DNA of 64,000 nt. It comes from Liolophura sinensis. Taxonomy: Eukaryota > Mollusca > Polyplacophora > Chitonida > Chitonidae. The notes below the pieces were generated by a model. That model worked only from the letters and a program-made list of their open reading frames with translations. It searched no databases and was not told where the DNA came from. Location of the stretch: assembly GCF_032854445.1 (NCBI RefSeq), contig NC_088295.1:45681385-45745384 (forward strand), given 5' to 3'. Each line of letters begins with the position of its first letter. Position 1 is the first letter of the stretch. Shown one piece after another: positions 50,260-61,637 of this stretch. A program made the translations under genes and the position numbers.

Positions 50260-51860
50260 CATCTTTAAAGGAGAACTCCAGCGTCTTTATTTCCACTCTA
50301 AATGTTTCCTAGATAACAATATTTTTGCTATGTTAAATGTGAACTGCATTTAAAAAATATTATTTTAACCAGTTCCACTTACAAAACCACATTAAAGTTG
50401 GACGGTCTGCCAATCCTGTCGACCGGGGAGCCCTGGTCGGGTGACGTCATGCCGTGAAGATATGTCCGGATAATGTATTGAAAAGCCTTGCAAAGCATTG
50501 ACAAATCCAAGCATTGGGTCTACCTACTGTGTGCTTTTCTTGAAGCTGTCGTATGATTAAATCTATGATTACCCTTACATGTACATCTCTTAATTAGCAC
50601 CCTGAAAATCATATACATATAAGTAAACAGTTTTACAGCAAATAGTTTTTGAAAGATACCGGAGTTGTATTAGATCCTGGAAAAGCGTGTACATCATAGC
50701 GACTGGGCGATACGATGGCCGATTTTCGCTCACATGCGGTCCACCGTAGATTACGCGTTCCCGTCTTTTTTATCTGACACGAATTGGACATACATGGAAT
50801 TATGCTAATATCCTTTGGCGCGGTTTCTCAGTCCACAGATAATAATTTTTGATAGCCAAACTTTTGATAATTTTGACATAGCAAAGGCTAGCGACCCCGT
50901 ACAGTTCGTGTCACAGCCTGCTGTTTCAAACAAGCAAGTAACTAAATAACTTCTGCAGTCCGGGAGTGAAAATCTGGACTTCTTTCTTTTTCTTTTGGCT
51001 TTTTGTGGGAGATATAAGTCTTGTCCATCGTTTATTTTAGTCTCCTACGACAACGATTGATTCCTCTGTAATCAAGGAGTGTTTTTGATGAGAGCTGTCC
51101 ATATTTTCTCAATCTGTGGCATTTTTAGGCCATGTATATAACTTTACAGTACCTTGCTTTGTGTCACTGCAGTCGCAACGCCACAGTTGGGCATGGACTA
51201 ATCTCGAAATTAGTCCATATTAAGGTTTCATTGATAAGCCGGGTAAACATGATCTCAACAGTCATAAAAGTTTATCGATTGTCTCCTGTGGTCTTTGTTG
51301 TACACACAGAGAAGCCTCACATGCTTGGGGGGAATGCACCGCCGTGACGTCACAAGGTGACGGTGGCTCGAACGTAGTGGAATAGATTTTCCCATATTTG
51401 ATCATCAAATTCTACCATTTTTCTTCCGTTTTCGACGTTTTAAACGATCCGAATCGATTCAGGGGACAAGTAATTCATCTTGATGATTTCGTACCAATCT
51501 GACAAAACGTCCAAGATGACTATGGGCTTTTGATCTGGGAACGGTGATGTCATGAGCAAAGATCGTTGAGACTAAGTTGAAATTCCAGGACATGTTTTGC
51601 TTCAGACGCTGTTTTGTAGTCATTGTACTGTCGCCAGGTACAGGCCTTTGGAAAGCGTCGGGGTCCTGCTTATTTATAGACACCACTATCGTACCACACC
51701 GATCAATGTTCGTCCCATTTGTGAGCAGCTTGACGCCACACTTCAATGCACAGCGTATATGCATGCAGGTACATCAGGGTAGAGCTCCTATGCCAGTTCG
51801 TCTAGAAACAGCTTTTACCAGGTCGCCTAGAAGCGACTACAAACAGCTTTCCATTCCTTG
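50260..51860. other. Unclassified segment, possibly an old transposon
   Basis: Begins with AAAGGAGAACTCCAGCG and holds two similar blocks around GTGACGTCA (about 50439 and 51344). Two open frames overlap on opposite strands near 51459-51861 (101 and 94 codons). A fragment of the 130-bp repeat family (TTTCATTGATAAGCCGGG) lies at about 51227-51260. No terminal repeats found. Confidence 0.3.
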
Positions 51861-51984
51861 ACCATCAATGAACTCAACACAGCCGTGACAGACAACATGT
51901 TATGAACAGCCATGGTCAATGCGACTTTCCCTCTACATCCCTACGACGATCCTAGCACACACATAAACTTAACGCTCCAATTCA

Positions 51985-53062
51985 GCACGTTATTCACCTT
52001 TTGAAGGCTTAACTTCCTATACTTAGCCAAATAAGGTCTTATACCTAAAACATAGACCTATTAAGCTTCGAACATTAAACCAGGTAAACATTACGTCAAC
52101 TTAACTCCCTATACTTAGCTATGAGTGAGCCACATCAAAGGGGCTGCACCTTACGATGGCTAAATAATGTCCTTTACCTAAAGTATAGGCCTAATTTTAA
52201 GGTTTCATTGATAAACCAGGTAAACATGATCTTAACATAACTTCCTATACTATGAATGAACCACATGAAAGGGGCTACACCTTTACGTTTACCAAATAAG
52301 TTGCTATACCTAATATATAGTATTAAGTTTCCAAAAAGTAAGTCAGGGCGGTAAGCATTATGTCAACTTAACTACCTATCTGTAGCTATGAATAAGTCAC
52401 AATAAAACGGCTACACTTTACTATGATTAAATAATGTCCTATATATGAACCATACCATTAAGATTCCATTGCTAAGCCAGGTATACATTATGTCAACACA
52501 TTTTTATATAGTTGTATATATTTAAATTAAAAGTTAACTATATATCAGCCACACGAAGGATTTACGGCATACGCATCTAAGTATCACTACATAAGGTCCT
52601 ATACCTAAAGTATACTAATCAATCCTGGGTCGAGTCACACCTAAGACTTTAAAAGAGAAAGTTGTTACTTCTTCGATTGGCGTTCAGCATGAAGGGGAAA
52701 GTGCAACGACTGGTTGACTCGTATCAGTATAATGGCTCGGGCGGAGCGGCTTACTTGCCTTCGGTAAGTCGTCTCAGTGAAGCAGCACTATAGATAAAAG
52801 AGCGGTGGAAATCCGTCCTGCAACAAAGCGATGCATTACATACACCCTAAGGATTCCTTCGTCGTCATATGACGGAAAAATTGTGAAGCACGACGTCAAA
52901 CCCCAAAAAATCACTCGCTCACTAAAGTATACTATAAATGTCCCAGTATTAAACCAAGTAACATTTATGTCAGCTTATAGTAACTTCCTCTTAGCTTTTC
53001 ACGAGCAATATGGAAGGTGTTTACACTTTAGTACGGCTAACTAGGGGTTTGTACTTAAAGTA
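51985..53062. repeat. Diverged minisatellite, about 130 bp x 6, split by a SINE
   Basis: Units share CTTAACT-CCTATACTTAGC, GGGGCTACACCTTTAC, ATAAGGTCCTATACCTAAA and AAACCAGGTAAACAT-ATGTC. The fifth unit is interrupted by the SINE-B at 52616..52923. Confidence 0.82.
52616..52923 (+). mobile_element. SINE family B, 5'-truncated
   Basis: Starts at TCAATCCTGGGTCGAG without the tRNA A box and ends at CACTCGCTCAC. The host sequence TAAAGTATACT is duplicated on both sides. The recurring open frame is broken here by TAG. Confidence 0.9.
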
Positions 53063-54137
53063 GGTTCTTTTGTAACTAGCGCTCAAAATTGAGCGCTTTC
53101 GCGTTATATCGCACTTATATCCCTGCAGTGGTCTGTAATTATCTTCTGTAGTCACAGGCCACCCTTTTCCTCAGAGGCTATATATTTTTATATTGAAAAG
53201 TCCTTATACTGCCAAGCCTACTTTCCACGAGTATACTGTGTTAAAAGAACATCGAAGATGCTTTTCAAAGGTTCTCTTTTCACTGTTTGTGCTTATCATA
53301 CAGAGTGAGTGTATACCACACTCGGGCTTACTATTTAGGCACCCCACCCCCATGCAAGATATACTCACTCGCCCATCTTCGCTTGTCGCCACCAACCACA
53401 CAGACCGACTCACGCATGTGTACTGGCACTCATTATTAAGTGAAAGCTCAAAATGTACACAACTTGCTTTCTCATATGTTACATATTCGTGCTATGAGTG
53501 TTTCCTTTTCAAATTAATGAACACTGTAGCACTCCCCACTTCGAACTTTCCCTCATACACCAACCTAAGCTCTTAAAAAATGTCCAAACGCTTTAGAACT
53601 ATGTTTTGTTCTTGCCTTTCAGGTAGTGATATGAAAAACTGGCTTGTGAATGACAAAAGTAGTGCGTCTAGTATATAGCTGTCATTTCAGTTATTCAGAA
53701 CATCACTAATGTAAGTAGGTCAATATTTTCACCAGAACTGGAGGTCCATTTACTTGTATATTTTGACGAGCGTGTCGCTTAAAACCAGACCAGTACTGTA
53801 CAGACGTAGGTGGTGTTTGTATCTATCACAGCGAACTTGTGTGTTGATCTGCGCATGACCAGCATACCATGCAGCAGTAAAAAATCTGACTGACATTATT
53901 TGTTTTTAAGCCTGACACACCTCCCAAATAGTAGAAACATGTACCCTACAACAACACTGAGCAAACGTTGGTTTGAGCTCACAAAAACAAACAAAAGCTC
54001 CAAGACAAATTGTTCAACCAACGACTGTGGGAGTTGAAAGGAAATAAAAACATAATTCAGGTTTGGCAACAAGGCTACCAGTGGGCTCGCCTGAGACAAA
54101 AGAATGCAAAACTTCATCTCAATACATAAAAGAACTG
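53063..54137. other. Intergenic, one short hairpin
   Basis: AGCGCTCAAAATTGAGCGCT near 53079 is an 8-9 bp palindrome around a short loop. The long plus-strand frame at 53193-53576 starts at a non-ATG codon and shows no protein motif. Confidence 0.45.
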
Positions 54138-54668
54138 GAATCGTGAATTCGGTAATTTACGGTAATTAATATGCACACAGGGCATCGGTGATGAAACATC
54201 CCCTTGTGTCAGTGTGCTTCATATGTATGTAAAACTTCAGGTCAGTACACGCTGTAATTTTTTAGATACCGCCCCAAACATTTTGTTTAACACTGATTCT
54301 AATGACTATACACTAAGTCAGGAATTCATTAATTTAAGGTAATTAATGTGCACGTCCGGAACCTAAGATGGAATTTTTCCTCCTCGTATTATTGTGCTGT
54401 ATATGTGTGCATACCCTGGGCTCAGTAAATACCGTACCTTTGGAGGTATCACCCCTAACGCTTTGTTTAACATTGATTCTAATAGCTATACACTAAGTCA
54501 GAAATTTGTTAATTTAAGGTAATTAATATGCACAACCCGAACTTACGATGGAATATTTCCCCCTATATGTGTGCAAACTCTGGGTTCAATAAATGTCATA
54601 CTTTTTGAGGTACCACCCCTAACATTTCGATTAACATTGATTCCAATACAAGTAAGGAATTCAATGCT
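54138..54668. repeat. Tandem repeat, about 180 bp x 3
   Basis: TAATTTAAGGTAATTAAT-TGCAC, TTTAACATTGATTCTAAT and CTATACACTAAGTCAG recur three times with moderate divergence. Confidence 0.82.
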
Positions 54669-54691
54669 GGAAACAGTCTTCCTACCTTAGA

Positions 54692-54960
54692 ATTTATTTA
54701 TTTACGTACATTTGATTGGTGTTTTACGCCCTACTCAAGAGTATTTCACTTATACGACGGTGCTCAACATTACTGTGGGACGAAATCGAGCAGAGCCCGT
54801 GTGAAACCCACGACCATCCGGAGGTTGCTGTCAGGCCTTCTCGCGAAGGAGAGGAAAGCCAGCATGAACTGGACTTGAACTCACGGCGACCGCACTAGTG
54901 AGGGACTCCTGGGTCATTGCGCCGTGCTGACGTGCTGAACCCCTTGGCCACGGAGGCCCC
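54692..54960 (-). mobile_element. SINE family A, full length
   Basis: Complete from TTTGATTGGTGTTTTACGCC to CTTGGCCACGGAGGCCCC. Confidence 0.9.
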
Positions 54961-56086
54961 GCTACTTATGTTATCCAGCATTATCATGAGTGAGTAACTC
55001 GGGGATGATTGCGCATGCGCATTATTGGCTATGATTTCCTCTATTATGTCCGTCACGTTGAGAGAGGACATGAAGCATCCCGACAAACTCTAGTTGTCGT
55101 TTCGAAGTGAGATCAACTCAGCCTGTGTATTCCGTATTATGTCAACAGTCGAGGGCAAAACAGGGTTGAAGAGCACCTCGGTTCTCTGTAATGCACAACC
55201 CGCTGTTTATATACCCCGAATGGGGCTTTTCAAACACGAATCATTGCTTTCTGCAAGGGCGATAACCCATATCCCGTGATGATATAGATTCTGAAATCTG
55301 CATTTGTGCACAGAACACGCGTTTTCCCGTGTACCAGACAATCTTCGAGAATGAAAATGGCAACCGAACCAAGCGACTCAAGGACATATACACGGGAGGC
55401 CAATTTATAATGAGTTGAAGCGATAGGGAAGGCCACCGTTTTCGTTTCTTTATGCCAATACTCTAAATATGATGATTGGAAAGTGGTCAAAAGGTTTGTC
55501 AGAGATACTTTACATTGCCAAGGGGTTTTTTTTCTTTATTTTTTTGTGCAAGGAAGTTATAGTTGTGTTATTCGACGCTGTTAAAAATGAATGCCGGAGA
55601 CGCTGAAAGCTCGAGGAAATATCAGATTTTCCCATGACGTATCGCTTCATGGAGTATCAATGCCTATCAGATTCAAGTCAGCCGTAGACTGCAGCGTTGA
55701 AATAAATAGACGGATAATTGACGATGTCAAAAATCGAAGATATCACCATAGTCATAACGACGAGGGAAGAAGAGAGCTGCTATAGCAAAAATAGAAATCT
55801 GAATAAGACTTACTGGCTGCAAGGTTTGATAGTAATCGATTACAGTTTTCTCGTAATATAAAATTAGGTCAGTGCACTTCCATGGTATACAATATACAAC
55901 AAAGTCGTAAGCTGAAAGCTGATTGATTTGTTTTCGGGGGGAACTGGCAGTTACCTCGGCGGCAATCGACTTTCTCACGAGATACAACTGAACAACATCC
56001 ATGGTCTCATCACATGCACATCCTATATACAAGAGCCAATTATCACTTACTAACCAAAATACCAAACACCACAGACAGTAGCTAGC
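54961..56086. other. Intergenic, no gene supported
   Basis: A possible minus-strand exon (MDVVQLYLVRKSIAAE, 56003..55956) with a GAG/GTAACT donor was considered. Its phase does not fit the oxidase and no partner exon was seen. Confidence 0.4.
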
Positions 56087-56338
56087 CAGAATCGAACCGT
56101 GGCCCTCACCGATGGGCGACTACAGTGGATACCAACACCAGCTTGCGTCCGTTAACAATCCACTAAAAGGCTTTTGTTTTAGAAGATATAAGCTTGTCTT
56201 TGACATCGAGCTAGCCAGAATCGAACCGTGGTCCTCACCGATAGGCGACTACAGTACCAATACCAGCTTGCGTCCGTCAACATTACACTGAAAGGCTTTT
56301 GTGTTAGAAGACATAAGCTTGTCTTTGACACCCAGCCA
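56087..56338 (-). repeat. Tandem duplication, about 125 bp x 2, with a tRNA B-box-like site
   Basis: Both copies share CTAGCCAGAATCGAACCGTG, CTCACCGAT-GGCGACTACAG, CCAGCTTGCGTCCGT and ATAAGCTTGTCTTTGACA. On the minus strand they contain GGTTCGATTC, a perfect B box, with ACGCAAGCTGG upstream resembling an A box. Possibly the head of another tRNA-derived element. Confidence 0.65.
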
Positions 56339-57132
56339 GCTGCGAAACCGAGTTTGCGCATTGAGCAGTCGTTGTATTCTTACACAGCTTAAACGATCAG
56401 GTGTAGGACTGTATTGAATATACTTACCCCTATACATCTATTGATGGTTCCCTTTACTCTCTACCTGCGTTGCATCTTGCATATGATACGGTGATATTTT
56501 CAACTGTAATAACCTTACCTGTGGGCATATCCTTGGGCTACGGCTGATGCCACACTTCCACTCCCCCGGGTACGGTATTTCTGGGTGTACATCGTCAGTT
56601 GTTAAGGTTATGCAGCTATAGCCTTACTCCGGAGCAAACGGAGTTACTAAGGGCATTACTTGAAGGTATGATCGCTCTGACAGCATGTGACAGCCCTTAA
56701 CAACGAAAACGCTATCTCATTGCCTGTCTCCCACGTCAGTTTGACCTGTTTTTCGATCGCTTTCCCCCAGAGGGCCGCTCTCCGACCAATGTTTGCCTCC
56801 GCTACCGCTATACCTGTCACGGCCTGATGTGTATGTAGGTCACGTGCTGACCATTTAACGAACTCATTTTGTTGACAAACTCACCCTCATTTATTTTATA
56901 TTCGTTATGCAACATGGCTCGTAAATGTAGTAATTTGTATATTAAATACTATATTGTATTTTTTTTAACTTGTCATTACCTTAATAATTACCTTCACATC
57001 ACATTACCTATATGCCTCATATAGGAAACGTTTGTCTGAACACGGTATGACTAAATTCTTGGCGTATAAACTGTGCAGAGTGTTTACCTTTGTGTGTTTA
57101 TTTTACCTTCACTGAAAAACGGCTTCACATTC

Positions 57133-57392
57133 CGCGGGGCCTAATGGTTACCGCAGTAGTTCAGTGTAATGACCCAGGAGCCTCTCACCAATGCGATCGC
57201 TGTGAGTTCAAGTTCAGCTTACTGGTTAGCTCTAGCTCCGGTTGTACGTGAGAAGGTCTGGCAACAAACTGCGGACGGATGGTTGTGGGTTTTCCCCGGG
57301 CTCTGCCCGGTTTCCTCCGACCCTTAACCTAACCGCCGTCGTTTCAGTAAAATATTTTCGAGTACGGCGTATAACTAATTCAAATAACTAAG
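57133..57392 (+). mobile_element. SINE family A, near full length
   Basis: CGGGGCCTAATGGTTACCGC head, GTGAGTTCAAGTTCAGC B box, and ACGGCGTATAACTAATTC tail. Confidence 0.88.
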
Positions 57393-57444
57393 TGAACATA
57401 TTCCATGGTTGTGCTTAAGAACCACATTAACTTTGTACAATGGT

Positions 57445-57473
57445 ATAATAATAATAATAATAATAATAATAAA
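57445..57473. repeat. (TAA)n microsatellite
   Basis: About nine TAA/AAT units. Confidence 0.9.
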
Positions 57474-58075
57474 GTATGTGTATTATATCTGATGATGGGA
57501 GCGGTTGCTCGCGAAAGGTCATATCAATAACTCCATGTATAGAGCCACTTAAGGTTTTGTTGTAAAATTTGAGATATTAGATTTATCCCCCGCCTCCTAG
57601 AAGCATGTCTTTCTGAATATGCCCGAACCGTCGGAATCGATAACCATTCGTTCATTCATTCATTCATTCGTATATAGCATTTCCCAGGTGCTAGTGATTT
57701 CAAATTTAATACACTTGTGCTGTTTATCAGGGGAAACGTTTGACAGTTTTTATTCTTAATATAAATGTGCTGCTTCCAAAGCTCAGACTTCACCAGGTTG
57801 GGACCATAAATTTAATAGACGGCCTGGGAAATGTGAAACAATCAAAACAAGAGGCTTGAAATTGATCTGTGTCTTGCAATCGTCAAACCAAGTTGCCTAA
57901 GATGTTTCTATTTAGTACGATGAACCGTTTGGGAAAACAAATCGAAAAAAATGTTAGCGTATGTAAAACGGGACAGAATTTCTTAGAACCGTTTTAAAAA
58001 AACTCAGGAAAATGGACTGACGGGCTGACGGTCGAGTAGGTGGAATGTAAACCTACATGTACCGTCTATACTTTC

Positions 58076-58500
58076 TGTCTCCTGGTGGCGCTGTTTCCTC
58101 GTGAATGGCATACAAGGAATGATCGATGGCTGCCAGGGTGAAGAAGGGAAGTCCAAATTACTGTACCGTTGTGATTCGTGAGTTGTTTCCCTGTGGATAG
58201 TGTACATAGAATGCTCGACGGCTGCAAGGGTGAAAAAGGGAAGTCCAAATTACTGTACCGTTGTGATTCGTGAGTTGTTTCCCTGTGGATAGTGTACATA
58301 GAATGCTCGACGGCTGCAAGGGTGAAGGAGGGAAGTCCAAATTACTGTACCCCTGTGATTCGTGAGTTGTTTCCCTGCGGATAGTGTACATAGAATGCTC
58401 GACGGCTGCAAGGGTAAAGAAGGGAAGTCCAAATTACTGTACCGCTGTGATTCGTGAGTTGTTTCCCTGTAGATAGTGTACATAGAATGCTCGAAGTCTA
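58076..58500. repeat. Minisatellite, 92 bp x about 4.6
   Basis: Units share TGTACATAGAATGCTCGACG, GGGAAGTCCAAATTACTGTA and GTGATTCGTGAGTTGTTTCC at 92-bp spacing. Minus-strand frames opening MYTI-RETTHESQ overlap from unit to unit. Confidence 0.93.
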
Positions 58501-59550
58501 CCAGTGTTAAGGACATGGTAAAATGCTTTGCCATAGTGATAGCCCTATGTCTAATCTGTTTTCTCGTGAGTACGCGGAATATTAAGGAAACACCTAATTA
58601 TAAATGCATGAACAAAATAAGCTAAATAAAACGTTTGTCTGTCATAGTCTTCAAAGTAGAACATATATACAGGTTCTGGGGTATATAGGGCAGAGTAAAA
58701 TGGCAAGGGGACATGACCGACAAGTCGGCCGGGCTCAAATAGCACATACGTTCCACTGCGAAATACTAACGGTGGATTCGAGCAAATAACAACCCACGTA
58801 TAAGAAAATGACCAGAAAAGATGGAGCTTGAAGGCTTTATTTCTTGAATTTCGGAGACATTATGTCGCATACCTTTGTTTATGTATATGTAGGAGGCTGC
58901 TATGAGGCATACATTTAGGGTTTATGGACTGGATTCAAGCGCACTATGGGCTTTTCTCGGCCAGACAGACTACGTGACTCGCAAATTCTTCTTTACAGTC
59001 TATTCTCCAATATTACAGATCTCGCGTGATAATGCGTGAAAAGCCAATGGTGCACCTAGCTGAGGCGAACACCATGTTTGGTCAAGTGGCGCAAATTTTG
59101 CCGTATTAGGCCTACAAGGGGCGTAACTCTGAGTCAGCTTACTACGGAGAACGTTTACATATTAACCTCTCGCAACACTTATATATACCCTTATACGCCG
59201 CTGATCACTCATGGTGGATAGTAAGTTCAGAAGGTAAAGGATCCTGTACCCAGTGATGTATCCACTGCCTAAGCATTTACTGCTGCATTCACAATTCCTT
59301 CCCCGTTCACTCATTCACAACATACACTCATTGTTCCCGCCTCAAAGGCTTTAGAAATTTAAGTGTAAATTACCACGTGGTCTAGGCTGTGGAATCAACC
59401 TATTTAAGCGTCTCCTATGTCAGGTATCTAGAAGTTTGTATTATACATTTTTATTTATACCAGATATAACATAACGATGAAAGGTTCAAAATAATCATTA
59501 AAAAACAGCAAAGGTACACAACGTATATTAACTAACCAGTAATTTATAGA
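58501..59550. other. Intergenic, no feature recognised
   Basis: No repeat array or exon signature seen. Confidence 0.4.
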
Positions 59551-59675
59551 CTGGTCTCCGTGGCTCAGTTGGTTAGCCCGCTAGCGCAACGTAATGACAC
59601 AGGAGCCTTTCACCAATGCGGTCGCTGTGAGTTCAAGTTCAGCTTATCCTGGCTTCCTCTCCTGCTGTACGTCGA
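59551..59675 (+). mobile_element. SINE family A, 5' half
   Basis: Intact head CTCCGTGGCTCAGTTGGTTA (A box) and GTGAGTTCAAGTTCAGC (B box); the body stops after CTGTACGTCG. Confidence 0.85.
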
Positions 59676-59917
59676 ACAATGCCGTACATCTCTAATGCAA
59701 CATCGAACAGGTGGCCCTTCTCAGAACGCTGGGTACTTTCCTTTCTGCACTCAGAACTAAGTTTTGCTGGGTCGTGGACTAGAAATGGTCGATATGAGCG
59801 TAACATGAGCCGATTGAGAAAATGTCACACAGGAAATAATACGGAGTTTTGCACAGGAAGTGCAGAGGTAAGAAATACCCAGCGTTTAGGGACGGCGAGT
59901 TAGACGTTTTCGTGTTA

Positions 59918-60030
59918 TTCATTATGGGCTACGTGGTTCATTATGGGCTGCGTGGTTCATTATGGGCTACGTCGTTCATTATGGGCTACGTTGTTCATTA
60001 TGGGCTACGTCGTTCATTATGGGCGACGTG
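59918..60030. repeat. Minisatellite, 19 bp x 6
   Basis: TTCATTATGGGCTACGTGG and close variants repeat six times without gaps. Confidence 0.93.
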
Positions 60031-60239
60031 GGTGGGTTATCATTGTTTACTTGAGTAGTCGTATCGGGCGGTTTTGTGCTTGTGGCAAGGTCCGCCGGAT
60101 CCATATCTATAATCGCACTTTTGGTTTATTTATCGCGGTCCTAGAATGCAAATGTGGCTTTCAGCAATCATACTTTGGTAAATAAACATGAGCTCCAGTA
60201 AGACGACTGTCTCAATGCACTGTGATCATATTGACGCGT

Positions 60240-60528
60240 ACTCAAACGGTTCTCCCAGAACATTCTTGTAAATAGAGTGGGCGTGGCGTCCACTCAACCA
60301 CGTGATTAGGCATGATGGACAGTTTATATATCGCAAGCTGCTGATATGAATGTGAAAGCGAGGTTCACAATAGGGACTGTTATGTTTGTGACCACATGAG
60401 TTATGTATAGCCGCGTATGCCACTTTAACTATCAGGGTAGACTTTACCTCTATCAGTGAAGAAACCAGAGATCTGTACACCTTGCAGTTAGAGAGTCCCA
60501 TTCATTCATCTCCCTTCTCTAGCTGACG
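60240..60528 (+). promoter_or_regulatory. Putative promoter and 5'UTR of the gene starting at 60529
   Basis: Contains AGAACATTCT (a two-unit heat-shock-element pattern), GTGGGCGTGGC (GC/KLF box), CACGTG, and TTTATATA about 200 bp before the ATG. These are pattern matches only. Confidence 0.3.
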
Positions 60529-60602
60529 ATGTACGCGGAGAGATTCCGTACTAGGGACACCGGGACCATGGCCTCGGCAGTAACCTATGGTTACGCCAAC
60601 AG
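60529..60602 (+). CDS. Putative first coding exon of an unknown plus-strand gene
   Basis: ATG at 60529 opens MYAERFRTRDTGT, with a second in-frame ATG at 60568 in a near-ideal context (GGGACCATGG) giving MASAVTYGYAN. The frame runs to AACAG/GTAAGT, a consensus donor, ending in phase 2. Upstream are a GC box, an E-box CACGTG and TTTATATA at 60323-60330. No later exon is recognisable before the window ends, so the intron would exceed 3.3 kb. The gene family is not recognised. Confidence 0.42.
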
Positions 60603-60654
60603 GTAAGTTTTGTTCTGCAACCCTCCCATTTTTGCTCGAATCTGGTAATCCTTT

Positions 60655-60741
60655 ATTGATTTCTTTCATTGGTGGTTACTCTATACTCAAGAATATTTCA
60701 CTTATAGGACGGCGACCAGTATTATATGGTGGGAGGCAACC
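60655..60741 (-). mobile_element. SINE family A, 3' fragment
   Basis: ACTCAAGAATATTTCACTTA and ATTATATGGTGGGAGG; lies just inside the putative first intron of the plus-strand gene. Confidence 0.75.
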
Positions 60742-61505
60742 TGTTAATCATTGAGTAAGTGCTTATACATGTATTTTGTATTGTGTAAAGTCAATGAGGA
60801 CATAAAGCTTACTCATGGAGAACCTGCAGGACAGATCAACATTGTACAGAACAATGACCATGTAAAATACAACGACTCTACGTGAATAAATTGCCTCCTC
60901 ATTCCTTACTTGCCACAGTTACTAACTGTGACCCCCCCCCCTCCTCCTCTTCAGCTAGCCCATTCCCTGTGTCTGCATGTTTATCGCTCATTATAGCGGT
61001 TTAACAAAATCCAATGAAAGGATCGTGTAAGCATGTCCACTTAACTTATCTTAGGTCATCAGAATGACCCATATCTATCATCATCATCATCATCATCTGT
61101 CACATGCATAAGCAAATGTCAGTGTCACATTGGTTTAATTCGTCCCACAAAGTTTAAGCCTCTTTTTCCCGTATGTACATAATTCTAGTGACCTGTTGTT
61201 GCTGGGTACATTCCGTTCAGTTTCGTTGCTGAGGACCTTGTTGACTTTAGAGCATTCCTCGTTCTCGACGTCTCCATTAAGTACAGTCACCATGTCAGAC
61301 AGTTTGATTTTTTTGCACTGTCATAGTCGAACAAACAGTTTATGTATTTGTGTCACTGTTTTTAATATTTGATGCATTGATCGACCTTAAGCACAAAGTG
61401 AAATAATTCTAACTGCTAATTTTTGTTTCAATGCTTAACGTATTCAAGAACTTTATACACATTAATTTTATATCAGGCTGAAATATTGAAAGGTTATAAT
61501 TGTTT

Positions 61506-61637
61506 CTTCCCCCGGGTCCTGCCCCTGGGTCCTGTCCCCGGGCTCTGCCCGGTTTCCTTCCACCCTAATGCTGGACGCCGCCGTATAAATGAACTATTCT
61601 TGAATACAGCGTAAAATAACAATCCAATAAATAAATA
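61506..61637 (+). mobile_element. SINE family A, 3' half with a CCCGGGTCCTG repeat
   Basis: The body segment CCCCGGGCTCTGCCCGG is preceded by two extra CCTGGGTCCTG-like copies. The tail is ATACAGCGTAAAATAAC. Confidence 0.8.

Noticed and set aside
53193-53576. 127-codon plus-strand open frame
   Set aside because: Begins at a TTG, has no motif or splice context, and lies beside repeats.
55956-56003. Minus-strand exon candidate (MDVVQLYLVRKSIAAE) as the missing oxidase start
   Set aside because: It ends in phase 0, whereas located oxidase exon 1 needs a preceding phase-2 exon; the sequence also lacks the family's N-terminal pattern.
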